Source of the DNA: Leishmania mexicana MHOM/GT/2001/U1103
Taxonomy: Eukaryota; Euglenozoa; Kinetoplastea; Trypanosomatida; Trypanosomatidae
Length of the DNA: 64,000 nucleotides
Reading direction: 5' to 3'
NCBI RefSeq assembly: GCF_000234665.1
Contig: NC_018333.1
Location: 988,339-1,052,338, forward strand
In this document: piece after piece, positions 8,840 through 20,451 of the stretch
Position numbering within the stretch: the first letter of the stretch is position 1
Layout of the letters: each line of letters begins with the position of its first letter
The notes under the pieces: generated by a model
What the model was told of the DNA's origin: nothing
Databases searched by the model: none
What the model saw: only the letters and a program-made list of their open reading frames with translations
Position numbers and translations under genes: made by a program

Positions 8840-11686
8840 TCACCGGCTCGCCCCAGCCATGCCATTCTCGTAAATCATCACGAAGAAGTTGCTCATGGAA
8901 GCAATTGCAGCCTTTCCCTCCGGCACCAGCTCCACACGCGCCAGCAGTGCCGCGGCCGCCGCTCGCGCCTCGGCCGAGGGGCTTGTAAGCTGCATGCTCA
9001 CTGCGTTTAGCCCTCCAACCGCCAGCGGCATGCGTCGGAGAAAGAGCTTCACGTCGTACGCGGTGTTAAGCAGGCCCAGCAGAGCTTGCAGCGTCCGTTG
9101 CACCGGAGTTTCACCCCATGCGCAGTGGCGCAGAGCCACGCAGTGTAGTAGCAAGGTTGGGTTCTCACCACGGTGCAAAATGTGAGTGCGGATGTTGTCC
9201 GTCATGGATGTCAGCATCATCTCCGACCGCAGTGCTGAAAGGGAGCGGTGAGCGAAGGTTGAATAGAGCGCATTCGGCACCGACACACTGCCCCCGCTGA
9301 CGTAACCGACGAGAACCACGGTGTAGACAAAGTCCTCCACCATTAGTCGAAGACGGTGGTTCCGCTCCACGGCGCCGATGCGCAGCGCGCGGAGGTGATA
9401 GATGGTTTTCATCAGCTGTTTGTACAGCTGCTGCAGCGGGGCAGGAAAGCTGCGCAGTGCCTCAGCGTCGTTTCCACCGCCAACACCAACGGCGTTCGCC
9501 AAGCCAGCTGTCGCCGCGGACCAGTTGCCGCCGGCAGATGACGACAGGCCCGTCGTCTTGCGCTGCAGTCGCTCTGCCGCCGTGATGACGGATTTGTTGT
9601 CGAGGTCGCACAGCAGATCCCAGCCCCACGGGTTGACGTTGTCGAAGATGGGGTTGAGGGTTCCAACGATGTAGCCTGGCACCTGCATGAAGTGATTCAC
9701 GCTGCTCACGGAGACGTATGGGAACACCTTTTGCGCCATGAAGTTGCGGTCCAGCATGTTGCCGATGATGCCGAGCGAGAGGGCAGCCTCACACACGTCG
9801 GCCGCCTCGCCTTTGCGACAGAGGATGAGGATCTTCTTCTCTGTGAGGATGCCGAGAAGAAGATGTAGCGACGACGGGCCGAGGGCCTCGATGAGACTCT
9901 CGAGGCTGTATCGTGTGAACACAATGTCGCTCGACTCGGGTGAGAGTGGGAGTTTGGCCTTGATGGTGTTGCCGAAGGGGGCGTCGTTGTAGTAGACGTA
10001 GGCCTGCTGCCCACTGCTCAGGGTGCAGTACTTGCTGACCTCTGCCGTGAGCTGGTCCACCTTGGCGCACCCTGCTGCCACCATCCCTGCTGCATTGTTC
10101 ACCGAGTCGTAGCAACGCTTTAGGATGCGCTGCAGCTCCCGCAGCGCGCTCTCGTCGGTGCCGTTGACGTCACAGCAGTACTGAGCGGCAGCGACGAGGA
10201 TAGGAAAGAACGGCTCGAGCCACACCAGCGATGGCCCAAGCACGGCGACGCTCTTGGTGATGCCGCCGCGGCGGGCGGTGCTGTCACGCTTTGAAACAAC
10301 AGCGCACAGGCCAAACAGTACCGGTCGCGATGCTTCAGTCGAAGCACCCTTCCGTCCCTTTTGCGTGGCCGCCGCAGCGACGGCAGGAGTGGACAACGCA
10401 TCCATATGATGTCCCCCGCCGACCGAGTCTGCGTCACTGTCGTCGTCGCTGACCGTCGGATCGGTTCTTGGCAGTATCAAGTGGCCAGACTGCTCCATAG
10501 AGCTCGTGGTGCTCTGCGTGTCAGCGCCGCCGTCGCCACCGGCTAAGCGCGGCTCCGGGGAAACAGAGCTGCCTTCGCCGCTTAGGCCGGAATGACAGCC
10601 CCCATACATGTCCGGCTTGGAAGGAAGTCGGATATCGCGGTCCGTTGCCTTGAAGGTATCGTTGGCGGTGCTGCCCGGCTGCGCTTTCCTCGTAGAATTC
10701 ATGGTGCACAACGAGCCGGCTTTCGTCAGTGGCGTGACGATGGACTCGGAAGCCGCCGCAGCAGGGGCGGCGCCGCTATTATTGGCCCGTGCCGCACCCG
10801 AAGCGGCTGCTGCGGCGGCCGTTTTTTCGCGCTGGAGAAGAGTCGTCAGCGTCTGTAGCAAGCGGTCAAAGTGCGACACCTTCATTAGGTAGCCCTCCTG
10901 GCGTGCCGCTGCAGCGGTTGTGTAGTCGACAAGGACAAACGCGTAGTCCCCGATGCTGTTGCCCCCGCCACCGCCACTGGGGCCACCGCCGCCCACTGCT
11001 ACAGAGGCAGCGCCAAGGCCACCACCGCGTCCACCCGCGCCGCTTGATGCCGCCGCACCAACATCCATTATATTTGTGTCGCCGCCAGACGCAAAGGATG
11101 CCGAGCGACTCCTGTCCAGCGTCGCCTCGTTCTTCAGCATCGCCTCTAGCTGCTTTGAGAAGCGCACGACGTCGGCCGGTATGTTCGGCAGAGACGATAT
11201 GTTTTCCATGGGGACAGCGCATGGAGCCTCGATCTCCGTATCCTTGTACCGCAGCGACAGCTCCTCCGTCGTGGCGTTGATAAGGAGAATTTCAGGCACA
11301 TACCGCGCGGTTTCCTCGCCAGGGTGGCGCTCCCAGACCGCCTGGGTGTCGCTGCTGCCGGTACTCGCCGAAACATGCGCAAAGCGGTAGACGGGAAAGC
11401 GCAGGTACAAAGGGGGTTGCGGTCGATTCACAACGAAGACCGTGCGCGTCACATTGACCTTCTCCGCCCCGTCGGGAAGCATGACGTTAGCGAAGTACTC
11501 TGTGTGCTCGGTAATCCCGGACGGCGCGCCAGACTCGATGGAGAATGGCAAGCCCGTCGACGGAGACGTCGGTGGCGGGGGATAGCAGGCGCGCAGGCAC
11601 GCGCCCGAGTCAATGTCGAACTCTGCAACGATCAGAGTGACCGCCAAAGGGGTGGCCGCGACGGCCGTAGCGGATGACTTCTGCAT
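8840..11686 (-). CDS. DENN-domain protein of the Afi1/SPA (stabilisation of polarity axis) type
   Basis: 948 residues from the ATG at 11686. The N-terminal upstream-DENN-like part (TLIVAEFDIDSGACLRACYP, about residues 15-170) is followed by Gly/Ala/Ser-rich inserts at roughly 180-320 and 370-450. The central DENN core includes the TRYSLESLIEALGPSSLHLL and ILTEKKILILCRKG segments. Further on comes a hallmark close to the SPA/Afi1 family: PGYIVGTLNPIF, then a short gap, then WGWDLLCDLD. A helical C-terminal portion with HHRLRLMVEDF-like sequence completes the usual tripartite arrangement. DENN proteins are exchange factors or adaptors for Rab/Arf GTPases. In fungi Afi1/MesA helps localise polarity machinery. 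The partner here is unknown. A SIDER element lies in its presumed 3' UTR. Confidence 0.85.
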   Translation of the reverse strand: MQKSSATAVAATPLAVTLIVAEFDIDSGACLRACYPPPPTSPSTGLPFSIESGAPSGITEHTEYFANVMLPDGAEKVNVTRTVFVVNRPQPPLYLRFPVYRFAHVSASTGSSDTQAVWERHPGEETARYVPEILLINATTEELSLRYKDTEIEAPCAVPMENISSLPNIPADVVRFSKQLEAMLKNEATLDRSRSASFASGGDTNIMDVGAAASSGAGGRGGGLGAASVAVGGGGPSGGGGGNSIGDYAFVLVDYTTAAAARQEGYLMKVSHFDRLLQTLTTLLQREKTAAAAAASGAARANNSGAAPAAAASESIVTPLTKAGSLCTMNSTRKAQPGSTANDTFKATDRDIRLPSKPDMYGGCHSGLSGEGSSVSPEPRLAGGDGGADTQSTTSSMEQSGHLILPRTDPTVSDDDSDADSVGGGHHMDALSTPAVAAAATQKGRKGASTEASRPVLFGLCAVVSKRDSTARRGGITKSVAVLGPSLVWLEPFFPILVAAAQYCCDVNGTDESALRELQRILKRCYDSVNNAAGMVAAGCAKVDQLTAEVSKYCTLSSGQQAYVYYNDAPFGNTIKAKLPLSPESSDIVFTRYSLESLIEALGPSSLHLLLGILTEKKILILCRKGEAADVCEAALSLGIIGNMLDRNFMAQKVFPYVSVSSVNHFMQVPGYIVGTLNPIFDNVNPWGWDLLCDLDNKSVITAAERLQRKTTGLSSSAGGNWSAATAGLANAVGVGGGNDAEALRSFPAPLQQLYKQLMKTIYHLRALRIGAVERNHRLRLMVEDFVYTVVLVGYVSGGSVSVPNALYSTFAHRSLSALRSEMMLTSMTDNIRTHILHRGENPTLLLHCVALRHCAWGETPVQRTLQALLGLLNTAYDVKLFLRRMPLAVGGLNAVSMQLTSPSAEARAAAAALLARVELVPEGKAAIASMSNFFVMIYENGMAGASR

Positions 11687-13002
11687 GGCAAGTCGAGTGT
11701 GCTAAGTTGATGATATGAGAGTCGCAGGGCCGATAGGTAAGCGCGGGCGCACACAGACAGAGACGCACACGCTTTGAGCACGGCCACGCTTTCGGCCACA
11801 CGCGCCACACACTACCGCACGCCGACCGTTTCATTGGATGAGTAATATATATATATATATATATGTCGTGTGTGTGTTTCGTAGTCCATACCAAGGAACA
11901 ACAAAGAAAGCGTTGAAGAGTCGTGACTGGAGAAGTACCGAGGGCTCAACAATACAGAGAGAGATGCGCAAGCACGTTGATGCGCATACTTAGCGGCCGC
12001 TGGTAGCGGCAAGGAAGCACACTTGCTGTGCAGTGGAAAAGAGCCTCGCAGACAGGGTGAGAGAGGAGTGTGACGTGCGCAACGTAACTCAAACAATCTG
12101 CCGCACTCCTTCCCTCCCTCCTCCCGCCAAGCCCGTCGCTCCAACTGAAAGTTCGAAGCACGGGCGGCGAGGTGGCGGCAGCCAACACAACACTCACCAC
12201 GGACGCTCAGCGGTCGAGCTCCTGGCTACACCTCACAGAGAGACTGACGAGATGACCCGTCGCCAAGAGACCTCCATGTATTCCGTCATAGGTTGACGGG
12301 TTTGCCACTAACGAAGCGCTTGTCTTCCTCGGCTGTTATGTTTCTACGGCCGCCCTTCGTGATAGGAACACTTAAAAGCACAGAAAACACTTCTTACAGC
12401 AACCAACAGCGTAGAGCGTGGTGACGACGAATAATGATGAGGATGCCAATCATTGGGGGTAGGGACACAACCCGTCCGCGTCCGTCTGTCACTTAGTGTG
12501 TGTGTGTGTGCTGGTTGACGCGGCTGTGCTCTGCTTGCACCCCATTCCTTTAATTAGAGGTCCTACACAGCACAGAATGCGGACGCGAGCATCGACAACT
12601 AAACGATAGCAACAAGCCCAAGAGCTCCAAATAACAATGAAGTTCGACAACAAAAGAAAACAACATCGTGCGAGAACAGAGACGATGTTGAATATAGAGC
12701 GAGGCGGGCGACGGGACGGCCGAGCGCTTTTCCGCTTGTATGTGTGGGTGTGGGTGTATGCACGTGCAGACACGTCAAGGGAGAGGGATATAAGAGGACG
12801 TAAAAGAATGAACACACGCCGAGCAAGCACACGTGTAAAAGAAAAAATGTATTCAGCAAGACCACGAGCAAGGGAAAAGATGAGTAGGGGGTCACACGTC
12901 GAGGAGAACCGCCAGCATACAGGGTTGCTTGTGCGCCATCCCTGGAAGCTCGTCTCTTTCCAGATATATGCTTCTCTGTTGCTGTTGCTCCCCCTTTCGT
13001 CA
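11687..13002 (-). other. Intergenic region, no gene seen
   Basis: 1.3 kb holding the presumed SGT 3' UTR and the DENN-gene 5' region. An (AT)10 run is at 11845-11864, followed by a short GT tract. No conserved reading frame is visible. Confidence 0.7.
11845..11864. repeat. (AT)10 dinucleotide microsatellite
   Basis: Twenty bases of alternating AT followed at once by a GT-rich stretch. It lies about 160 bases upstream of the DENN start codon, close to where a splice acceptor would be expected. Confidence 0.9.
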
Positions 13003-14211
13003 TCAAGCACTCCTATTCGGGTTCGTAAACATGAGGTTCTGGAACTTCATCATCAGATTCATGACATCGGGGTCGCCGAGATACTTCTGGAAGGCGCCGT
13101 AGCCGTTGGCCTGCACATCCGCCATGATGCCCGCCAGCTTCGGGTTCTTGCGCACCTCCTCCTCCTGCAGCTGCTCGATGGCGGCACGGTTCACCTTGCC
13201 GAACGGCGTCACAACATTGCCCTCCTCGTCCACGTTGCGCATCCCCATATCGGCACCGAGGCGGTTCAGCTCCGCTGGGTCCATGCCGCCCTGGCTGAAC
13301 TTGCTCGCCATGTTAGCAACCAGGTTGCTAAACTCAGGGTTCTGCATCATGCGCTGCGCCGTCTCCATGAACTGCGGGTTGCTCATCATGTTCGCGAACT
13401 GGCCCATGTCCGGCATGCCACCCATCTCGGGGAAGCCGCCCATGCCGCCGCCCGCGCTGAGGCCAGTCGCCTTCGCCTTCTCTTCCGCGCGCTTAAGGTC
13501 CTCCTTGTGGGTGACATTGTCGGGGTCGAGCTCGCACGCCTTGGTGAAGGCGTCGACAGCGCGGCTGTAATTCTCCTGGTAGAAGAGCGCCGTTCCCAGG
13601 CGGGAGTACGACTTCGAGTACTCGGGGTTGATGATGATGGCGCGCTCGCAGTCGATGATAGCGTTGTTGTAGTCCTTGAGGTGCGTGTGAGCCGCGGCGC
13701 GGTTTGCGAAGAAGACGGCGTTGTCCGGCTGTAGCTCAATCGCCTTAGTGTAGTACGCGATCGCCTCCTTGTACTTGGCCTGGCTCATTAACTCGTTGCC
13801 CTTGTTCTTGATCTGCTCCGCCGTGAGGCCCTCATAGGGGTTGTTGCGCTGGTTGAACTTCTCGCGCGCCTTCTCCAGCCGCTGCGCGTATTCGTCAGAG
13901 CCTTTCTCGACGCCCTTGAAATAGCCCTTCTTCTCCAGCAGCTCCACAAAGGACACAAATTTTTCGTCCTGTTCGGCGCCGCTGCGACGCTCGTGCTCGC
14001 GCAGCGCTGTCTTGAAGGCCTCCAGCACGTCCACCTCCGTGTCGTGCAGACCGCCGCTGCCGGCCGGGTCGACGCCGAACTCCTCACCAAGCATCTGCCC
14101 CACCGCCTCGGCGCGCTCGGAGTTCTCGACCTGCGACCGGCGCATCATCCGGATGAAGGAGAAGACGAGCTTCCTGTGATCATCTGTGATGGGTTGATCT
14201 CTCTCCTCCAT
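13003..14211 (-). CDS. SGT: Small glutamine-rich TPR co-chaperone (SGT)
   Basis: 402 residues. The open frame runs 41 codons further upstream but the first good ATG is at 14211 (MEERDQPITDDHRKLV). Residues 10-50 match the SGTA N-terminal dimerisation region. Three TPRs occupy about 131-240. The two-carboxylate-clamp residues that hold the C-terminal EEVD of HSP70/HSP90 are present: K135, N139, N170, K200 and R204. A Gly/Met/Asn-rich region follows (GGMGGFPEMGGMPDMGQF) with STI1-like NP-F motifs, and the C-terminus has a DP-type helical segment (YLGDPDVMNLMMKFQNLMF). The family links HSP70/HSP90 to client handling and tail-anchored protein delivery in the cytosol. From memory, a divergent SGT is reported essential in Leishmania. 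Identity is near certain; the exact cellular task is inferred. Confidence 0.93.
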   Translation of the reverse strand: MEERDQPITDDHRKLVFSFIRMMRRSQVENSERAEAVGQMLGEEFGVDPAGSGGLHDTEVDVLEAFKTALREHERRSGAEQDEKFVSFVELLEKKGYFKGVEKGSDEYAQRLEKAREKFNQRNNPYEGLTAEQIKNKGNELMSQAKYKEAIAYYTKAIELQPDNAVFFANRAAAHTHLKDYNNAIIDCERAIIINPEYSKSYSRLGTALFYQENYSRAVDAFTKACELDPDNVTHKEDLKRAEEKAKATGLSAGGGMGGFPEMGGMPDMGQFANMMSNPQFMETAQRMMQNPEFSNLVANMASKFSQGGMDPAELNRLGADMGMRNVDEEGNVVTPFGKVNRAAIEQLQEEEVRKNPKLAGIMADVQANGYGAFQKYLGDPDVMNLMMKFQNLMFTNPNRSA

Positions 14212-14994
14212 TGTGTGAAGCGCGAGAGCGGCGAGGGAAGAGGCGCTGCGGCAAGTAAGGAAAGAGAAGAAGAGCTGTGGCGCGTAACGGAGAGAAGATG
14301 CGTATGTGTGCCAGTAGCGAAGAATGAAAGCCAAGTACGTACGTGCCTACGCGGCCTTTCGAGGACTGTTCTGCGGGTGCGTGCTCGTGCACGTATGCAG
14401 GGTCGAAGATTTCGACAGCGGCGTTTTACATTGTTGCATGGAGAAGAAGAGAGAAGGCGATGGAGGGAGGAGGACATAAGCTGTAAAGGAGAGACATAGG
14501 TGACTGCAGCTGCTCGAAGCGTGCAAGGGGTGATCAGCAGTACGAGGCGTGCCCCCCCGCTCGATACTGCAGCCTGCTCCAAGAGCAACAGCACGCGCAC
14601 ACACGCCCCCCCCCACTCGGTTCATCGAGGAAGCCGCAAATCTCTCCCCAAAGGCGTCATCAGAAGGACGATGACGCCGCATCCGTTGAGGCGCTCTTGC
14701 CTCAACCCCAGCATCGACTACGGCGTCACCAACACGTTGTGCGTGGACGGCGCCGTGTCACGTGTGCTAGTCTGGGGTGCGGCGGGGGTGGAGATGAAGA
14801 GAGCACTGCTAACCCCGCAAAGTGCTAAACAAAATGAATGAGTTCGCGCATACGTCTGTGACCAAAAGGCCGGACACGGCTCAGGTGCGGGCGAATAACA
14901 ATAAGCCAACAACATCAACAACACAGACGAATACGAGGAGGCAGTGCAACACACATCACGCAGCTTCTCGCAAGAGCAGCGCTGATGTTCAAGC
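14212..14994 (-). other. Intergenic region, no gene seen
   Basis: About 0.8 kb between bL28m and SGT, with pyrimidine-rich transcript-sense sequence close to the SGT start and a C9 run at 14606-14614. No supported gene. Confidence 0.7.
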
Positions 14995-15699
14995 TCACTT
15001 ACTATGCAAACCGGTGCCGGTTACAGACTTGCGTTGCTCCATGACTCGCTTGGCCATGAGCCGCTTGAACTCCTCGGCGTCCATGCCGTACTTGACCAAC
15101 ACCGCATCGAGCTCCTCCTCACTGGTAGCCTTCATGAGCTCCGCTTGTGCCACCTCAGCGAGCGCCTTGGCTTGCTGATCGAGTACAAAATTTTTCTGAG
15201 TCTCCTTCTGGCGAACCAGCAGGTGACGACGGATGCGCTCGCCATAGGTGGAGCGAAGCTCTGGGCCGGAGCGCTTCAAGATGAAGTTGTCGAACCCGCC
15301 GTCCTTCTCGATCTCAAACATGGCTGCCTCCACCATGGGCACCTGCACCCAGTGGTCAAGCGTGTCGCTATAGTGAATACCGGTCTTGACAAATGGATAC
15401 TTAAGCTGGCGGTAGACGTGCTGGACCTGACGCGACGTCCGCACCCGCTCCCGAACCCGCTCGTTCATCCAAATAACGTCCATCTCATGCGGCGCCTTGG
15501 GCAGAAAGGAGCGCGGCGACACGTCGCTCATGCGGTAGAGGGCGTGTCGGTTGACTCGGTTGCACCATGCCGCCCATGGGGGAAGACCCATGGAGATGTA
15601 CCGGTTGATGAGACCACGCGGCGGTCCATGCGGCGCTCGCGACGTCTCTGGATTGAGCGCGAAGGTGGAGAAGAACAGCAGCGACGACTGACGAAGCAT
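14995..15699 (-). CDS. Mitochondrial large-subunit ribosomal protein bL28m (putative)
   Basis: 234 residues from the ATG at 15699 (MLRQSSLLFFSTFALNPETSR). The frame extends 7 codons further upstream but only to a TTG. The first 20 residues are basic and hydrophobic with no acidic residue before about position 18, as expected of a mitochondrial presequence. The middle holds a segment resembling metazoan bL28m: an MVEAAMFEIEKDGGFDNFIL stretch followed by KRSGPELRSTYGERIRRHLL, which corresponds to the 'idea-gfDfYiLkTp...lcskfGm' region of that family. A Lys/Glu-rich helical tail follows. The role would be structural, in the kinetoplast mitoribosome. The match is by eye at modest similarity, so the family assignment is likely but not certain. 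Confidence 0.7.
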   Translation of the reverse strand: MLRQSSLLFFSTFALNPETSRAPHGPPRGLINRYISMGLPPWAAWCNRVNRHALYRMSDVSPRSFLPKAPHEMDVIWMNERVRERVRTSRQVQHVYRQLKYPFVKTGIHYSDTLDHWVQVPMVEAAMFEIEKDGGFDNFILKRSGPELRSTYGERIRRHLLVRQKETQKNFVLDQQAKALAEVAQAELMKATSEEELDAVLVKYGMDAEEFKRLMAKRVMEQRKSVTGTGLHSK

Positions 15700-16666
15700 T
15701 GTTGTGCGCGACCTCTGCAAAGTATATGCTTACTTTCTATTAACATGTGAGGAGTCAAATGACTCTCGCGAGGGAGGCGACACGCGCACGCGCGCACCGT
15801 CGAGGTGTCTTCGTGTTCTGAGTCTCGCACGGGAGACGAGAAGAAAACACAGGCAAATGAGCTCGCACCACCAAGTGCCGTTCACGTACACCGACAGACG
15901 CAGGGAGACCCAACGCGACTGCTCCCAGGCATGCGCGGATGTAGAACGACGGAGCGAAGACCGGAAAGGGAGGGAAAGAGGTGGGAGGTAAAGAAGGTGA
16001 AGCGGCGTCCAAAGAGCCGTAGAAGAGATGCAGTGAGCCGCAGGTGCAGGGACACACGTGCGCCATGTACAAAGGCAGACGCGCACACAAAAGTCGTGCG
16101 CTGGAGCACTGTTGAAGAGGCAGTCAGAGATGGGGCGCAGAGAGGTTTGTCAAGTGGGCAGGGCTCGTTCCCTTTTTAAGCGGCGGCGTACACCGGTGGG
16201 ACACGATTCCCCATCCTACAGCCAACACCCCTTTCCTATCCCTCCATCCTCAATTGTTTTTTTTTTCGCTCTCTCCCTCCCTCGGTCGGACTCCTCGACA
16301 GGATGACGTGCTCGAACAGCAGGCCACAGACGGAGGTGCGCTCTGACTCCCTAGTTTTCTTACCATCTACTACGACACGAAAATGAGCGCACCTGGCCCA
16401 CGGATTCACACCGCTACTGTGCCTTGCGGCGTGCGAAACAAGGGCAAGCTCATTAAGGCGGATCAACGCAACACAACAGCGCACGCCGTCCGTGACAGGC
16501 GCCGTGCGACTTCTTGCTCACCCGTCGCGCAGCGCGCAAACACGCTGACTGAAACGAAATAATCAAAGAAGGAAAGAAAAAAAGAAGGTGGTGGTGGGGC
16601 GGTCAACGACACACACAAGAAGACACGACGCACCTGCGCGTCGGTGCGCGGTGCGGGGTGGAGTCG
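15700..16666 (-). other. Intergenic region, no gene seen
   Basis: About 1 kb between TMA7 and bL28m. It contains an oligo-T run at about 16257-16266 and purine-rich stretches on the plus strand. No supported gene. Confidence 0.65.
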
Positions 16667-18412
<1,746 letters not shown>

Positions 18413-18742
18413 TCACGCCTGCTCTGCTTTCAGATGAACCGTGCCACTTTCCTCCACAAGGGTGACAAGGTAGTCATTCGTTGGACTGTTCACCCCTGGA
18501 AAGGGCGCCGTAAGCGCGGTTTGTGCGTCCTTGGCATGCACCGCGGTGATGACAATCGCAAATGTCGCCCCGTTCCACGAAAAGGTACGCGGCTCCGCGA
18601 CACCCTTCTCACCAGGGGCGACGACAACGCTGTGATGTGCCACTGTGTTGTCGATCATGTTTGAGTACGTCACCATCAGCGTCATCTCCTTTAAGGTTTT
18701 GTTGTGGATGATGAGGGAGTAGACGTGGGTAGGGGGCAGCAT
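18413..18742 (-). CDS. Small conserved-type hypothetical protein (109 aa)
   Basis: The frame runs from the ATG at 18742 (MLPPTHVYSLIIHNKTLKEM) to a TGA. Upstream codons are open but contain no ATG. The sequence is rich in alternating hydrophobic and polar residues (YSLIIHN, LMVTYSN, HHSVVVAPGE, FAIVITAVHA, DYLVTLVEES), which predicts a mostly beta-sandwich fold. There is no signal peptide, membrane segment or cysteine. Third codon positions favour G/C. Position and strand fit the array. I do not recognise a family. Secondary-structure reading is inference. Confidence 0.7.
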   Translation of the reverse strand: MLPPTHVYSLIIHNKTLKEMTLMVTYSNMIDNTVAHHSVVVAPGEKGVAEPRTFSWNGATFAIVITAVHAKDAQTALTAPFPGVNSPTNDYLVTLVEESGTVHLKAEQA

Positions 18743-19644
18743 CGTTCCTTTGTCTGTTGAAAGCGAGGTGCTATGACCGTTGTGGTTCGTGGGATGAGCC
18801 CCAGGTTTGTTTAGTGGAAAAAAGGCAGAGAGAGGGAGGGGTGTGGCTGCCGCGGTGGGGGCGAGGCTGAGCGGATGCACGCACGTAACGTGGGCAACGT
18901 GGCGCGAGAGAAACAAAAAAAACGAATGTGGTCAACCGATCATTGGTTACGTGAAGCCGACGCAGCAGCAGAGAATATGCCAATGAATGTGAGAGGTTGG
19001 ACGAGAACGCACGGAGACGCGGTCGCAGCAGTGAGAAGCGGTGGAGACTGAAGTGCGGGTGAAACCTGAAGCCTTGTGACGCGCAAGGATCACACAATAG
19101 CTCGAGATTAACAACAGACCCGGCAAATGGTCGAACGGCATTGCTGTTCATAGTCGCACTGCACGCGTGTGAGAGTCTGTGAGAAGAGCTGCGTCATTTC
19201 TTGGTGTGCCCCCTTTTTCGCCTTGAATGCACAAGACAAGCATCGAACACATGTGCGAGGCGGGTGTCGAGGAAGCAGTCCATAATACACACGGACAGGT
19301 CATCGCTGTGCAGGATTGTCCCGCTCATGTCTCCTGCTGTTGCCGTTGTTGGTGTCCTTTTTTTATATTGTTCTGCAACGCGTTGATTCATCCAGATGCG
19401 CAGAGACACAGGGCTCGAGCGACAGACGTATGCGAGCTGCTCGACAACGTGCCGGCACCGTTGACCACGCCAACAGCGGCGCACCGTCAATGGAAGCGAA
19501 CTGTGCATCAAAGGATGCCGTTCAGTGAGACATACCACCACCACCACAGCACACAAGACATCAAGATCAACACACAAGAATGCGCACACGAGAGCACGCC
19601 AATGTGAACAGAAGCGGAAAAGCGGCAGACAGTCGAGCGGCTCG
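18743..19644 (-). other. Intergenic region, no gene seen
   Basis: 0.9 kb, presumed 3' UTR of the SOD-like gene plus the 5' region of the small gene. No supported gene. Confidence 0.65.
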
Positions 19645-20451
19645 CTAGGCCCGACTGCACTGAAGGAAGTAGTGCTCCACCAGTCTCCAGTTGCACGTCT
19701 TGAAGAAGTTTCGAACAAAGCGCTCCACCTCGTCCCCCTCCTCGTCCTCCGCCGCAAGTGGGTAGTCGTAGCAGCGTGCCGACTCGTGCGTGTTCAGCGC
19801 TAGGAGTGGAATCAAGTCGCTGCCGATGGGGCAGGTGCCGTGGTCGAAAGGGATCACGTCAAACGTCTTACCGGTCCAGACGAGATATACCCATCCACCG
19901 GCGGACTGCTGAGAAAGCGCGGCAACTGTGAACAGTCGTTGCACCTCCTCGACAGCGCCTGCGGTCCCATTTTGACTGTACTGCAGCTGCAGCTCCTCCT
20001 TGAGCCGCGCCGGCACCGCCGTGCCCCACGGACGCAGAGAACGATACCAGAAGCAGTAGTTGAAGTGCTCCGACGCTGCAGCGTGGATGACGGCGCGCGA
20101 TGCATCAAAGGAGGAGTTGCGGATGACAACGTTCAGGTTGTGCCCCTCCAGTTCAGATCCCAAGGTGTGTGCGTTCAGACGATCCACCGCTGCCTTGTGA
20201 AATACGTGATACTGAACATCGAATTGCTTTCTCGACATGAGCGGCGCGACCCCCTGGCCAACATCGTAGTCAATGCGGGGGAGGTAGAAGAAACCCTTCG
20301 CGTCTCGCTCTGCATCCGCCGCCGCGGCCGCCATCTCCGTCATGCGAAAGGCGCGTGTAACACCGGACGGTGTCTCGACAGCAAGGTTCATCTGAGTCGG
20401 TACCCCTTTGGGCATGTACTCACAAAAGCACCGCAGCAGAGAGACGCGCAT
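19645..20451 (-). CDS. Fe/Mn superoxide dismutase-like mitoribosomal protein (mS42/mS43 type), metal ligands lost
   Basis: 268 residues from the ATG at 20451. The Fe/Mn-SOD fold is recognisable from three landmarks. The helical hairpin is SRKQFDVQYHVFHKAAVDRLN (residues 73-93). The second ligand region is EHFNYCFWYRSLRPW (128-142), matching the usual 'wNHtFYWnSLsP'. The C-terminal part is GGWVYLVWTG (185-194) followed by LALNTHESARCYDYP (217-231), matching 'DvWEHAYYlDY'. All four metal ligands are replaced by my alignment: first His by Q80, second His by Y132, Asp by N220, last His by S224. Catalysis is therefore very unlikely. Mitochondrial small ribosomal subunits of yeast and kinetoplastids contain SOD-like proteins mS42 and mS43, so this is most likely one of them. 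The N-terminus is a plausible presequence. Confidence 0.8.
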   Translation of the reverse strand: MRVSLLRCFCEYMPKGVPTQMNLAVETPSGVTRAFRMTEMAAAAADAERDAKGFFYLPRIDYDVGQGVAPLMSRKQFDVQYHVFHKAAVDRLNAHTLGSELEGHNLNVVIRNSSFDASRAVIHAAASEHFNYCFWYRSLRPWGTAVPARLKEELQLQYSQNGTAGAVEEVQRLFTVAALSQQSAGGWVYLVWTGKTFDVIPFDHGTCPIGSDLIPLLALNTHESARCYDYPLAAEDEEGDEVERFVRNFFKTCNWRLVEHYFLQCSRA

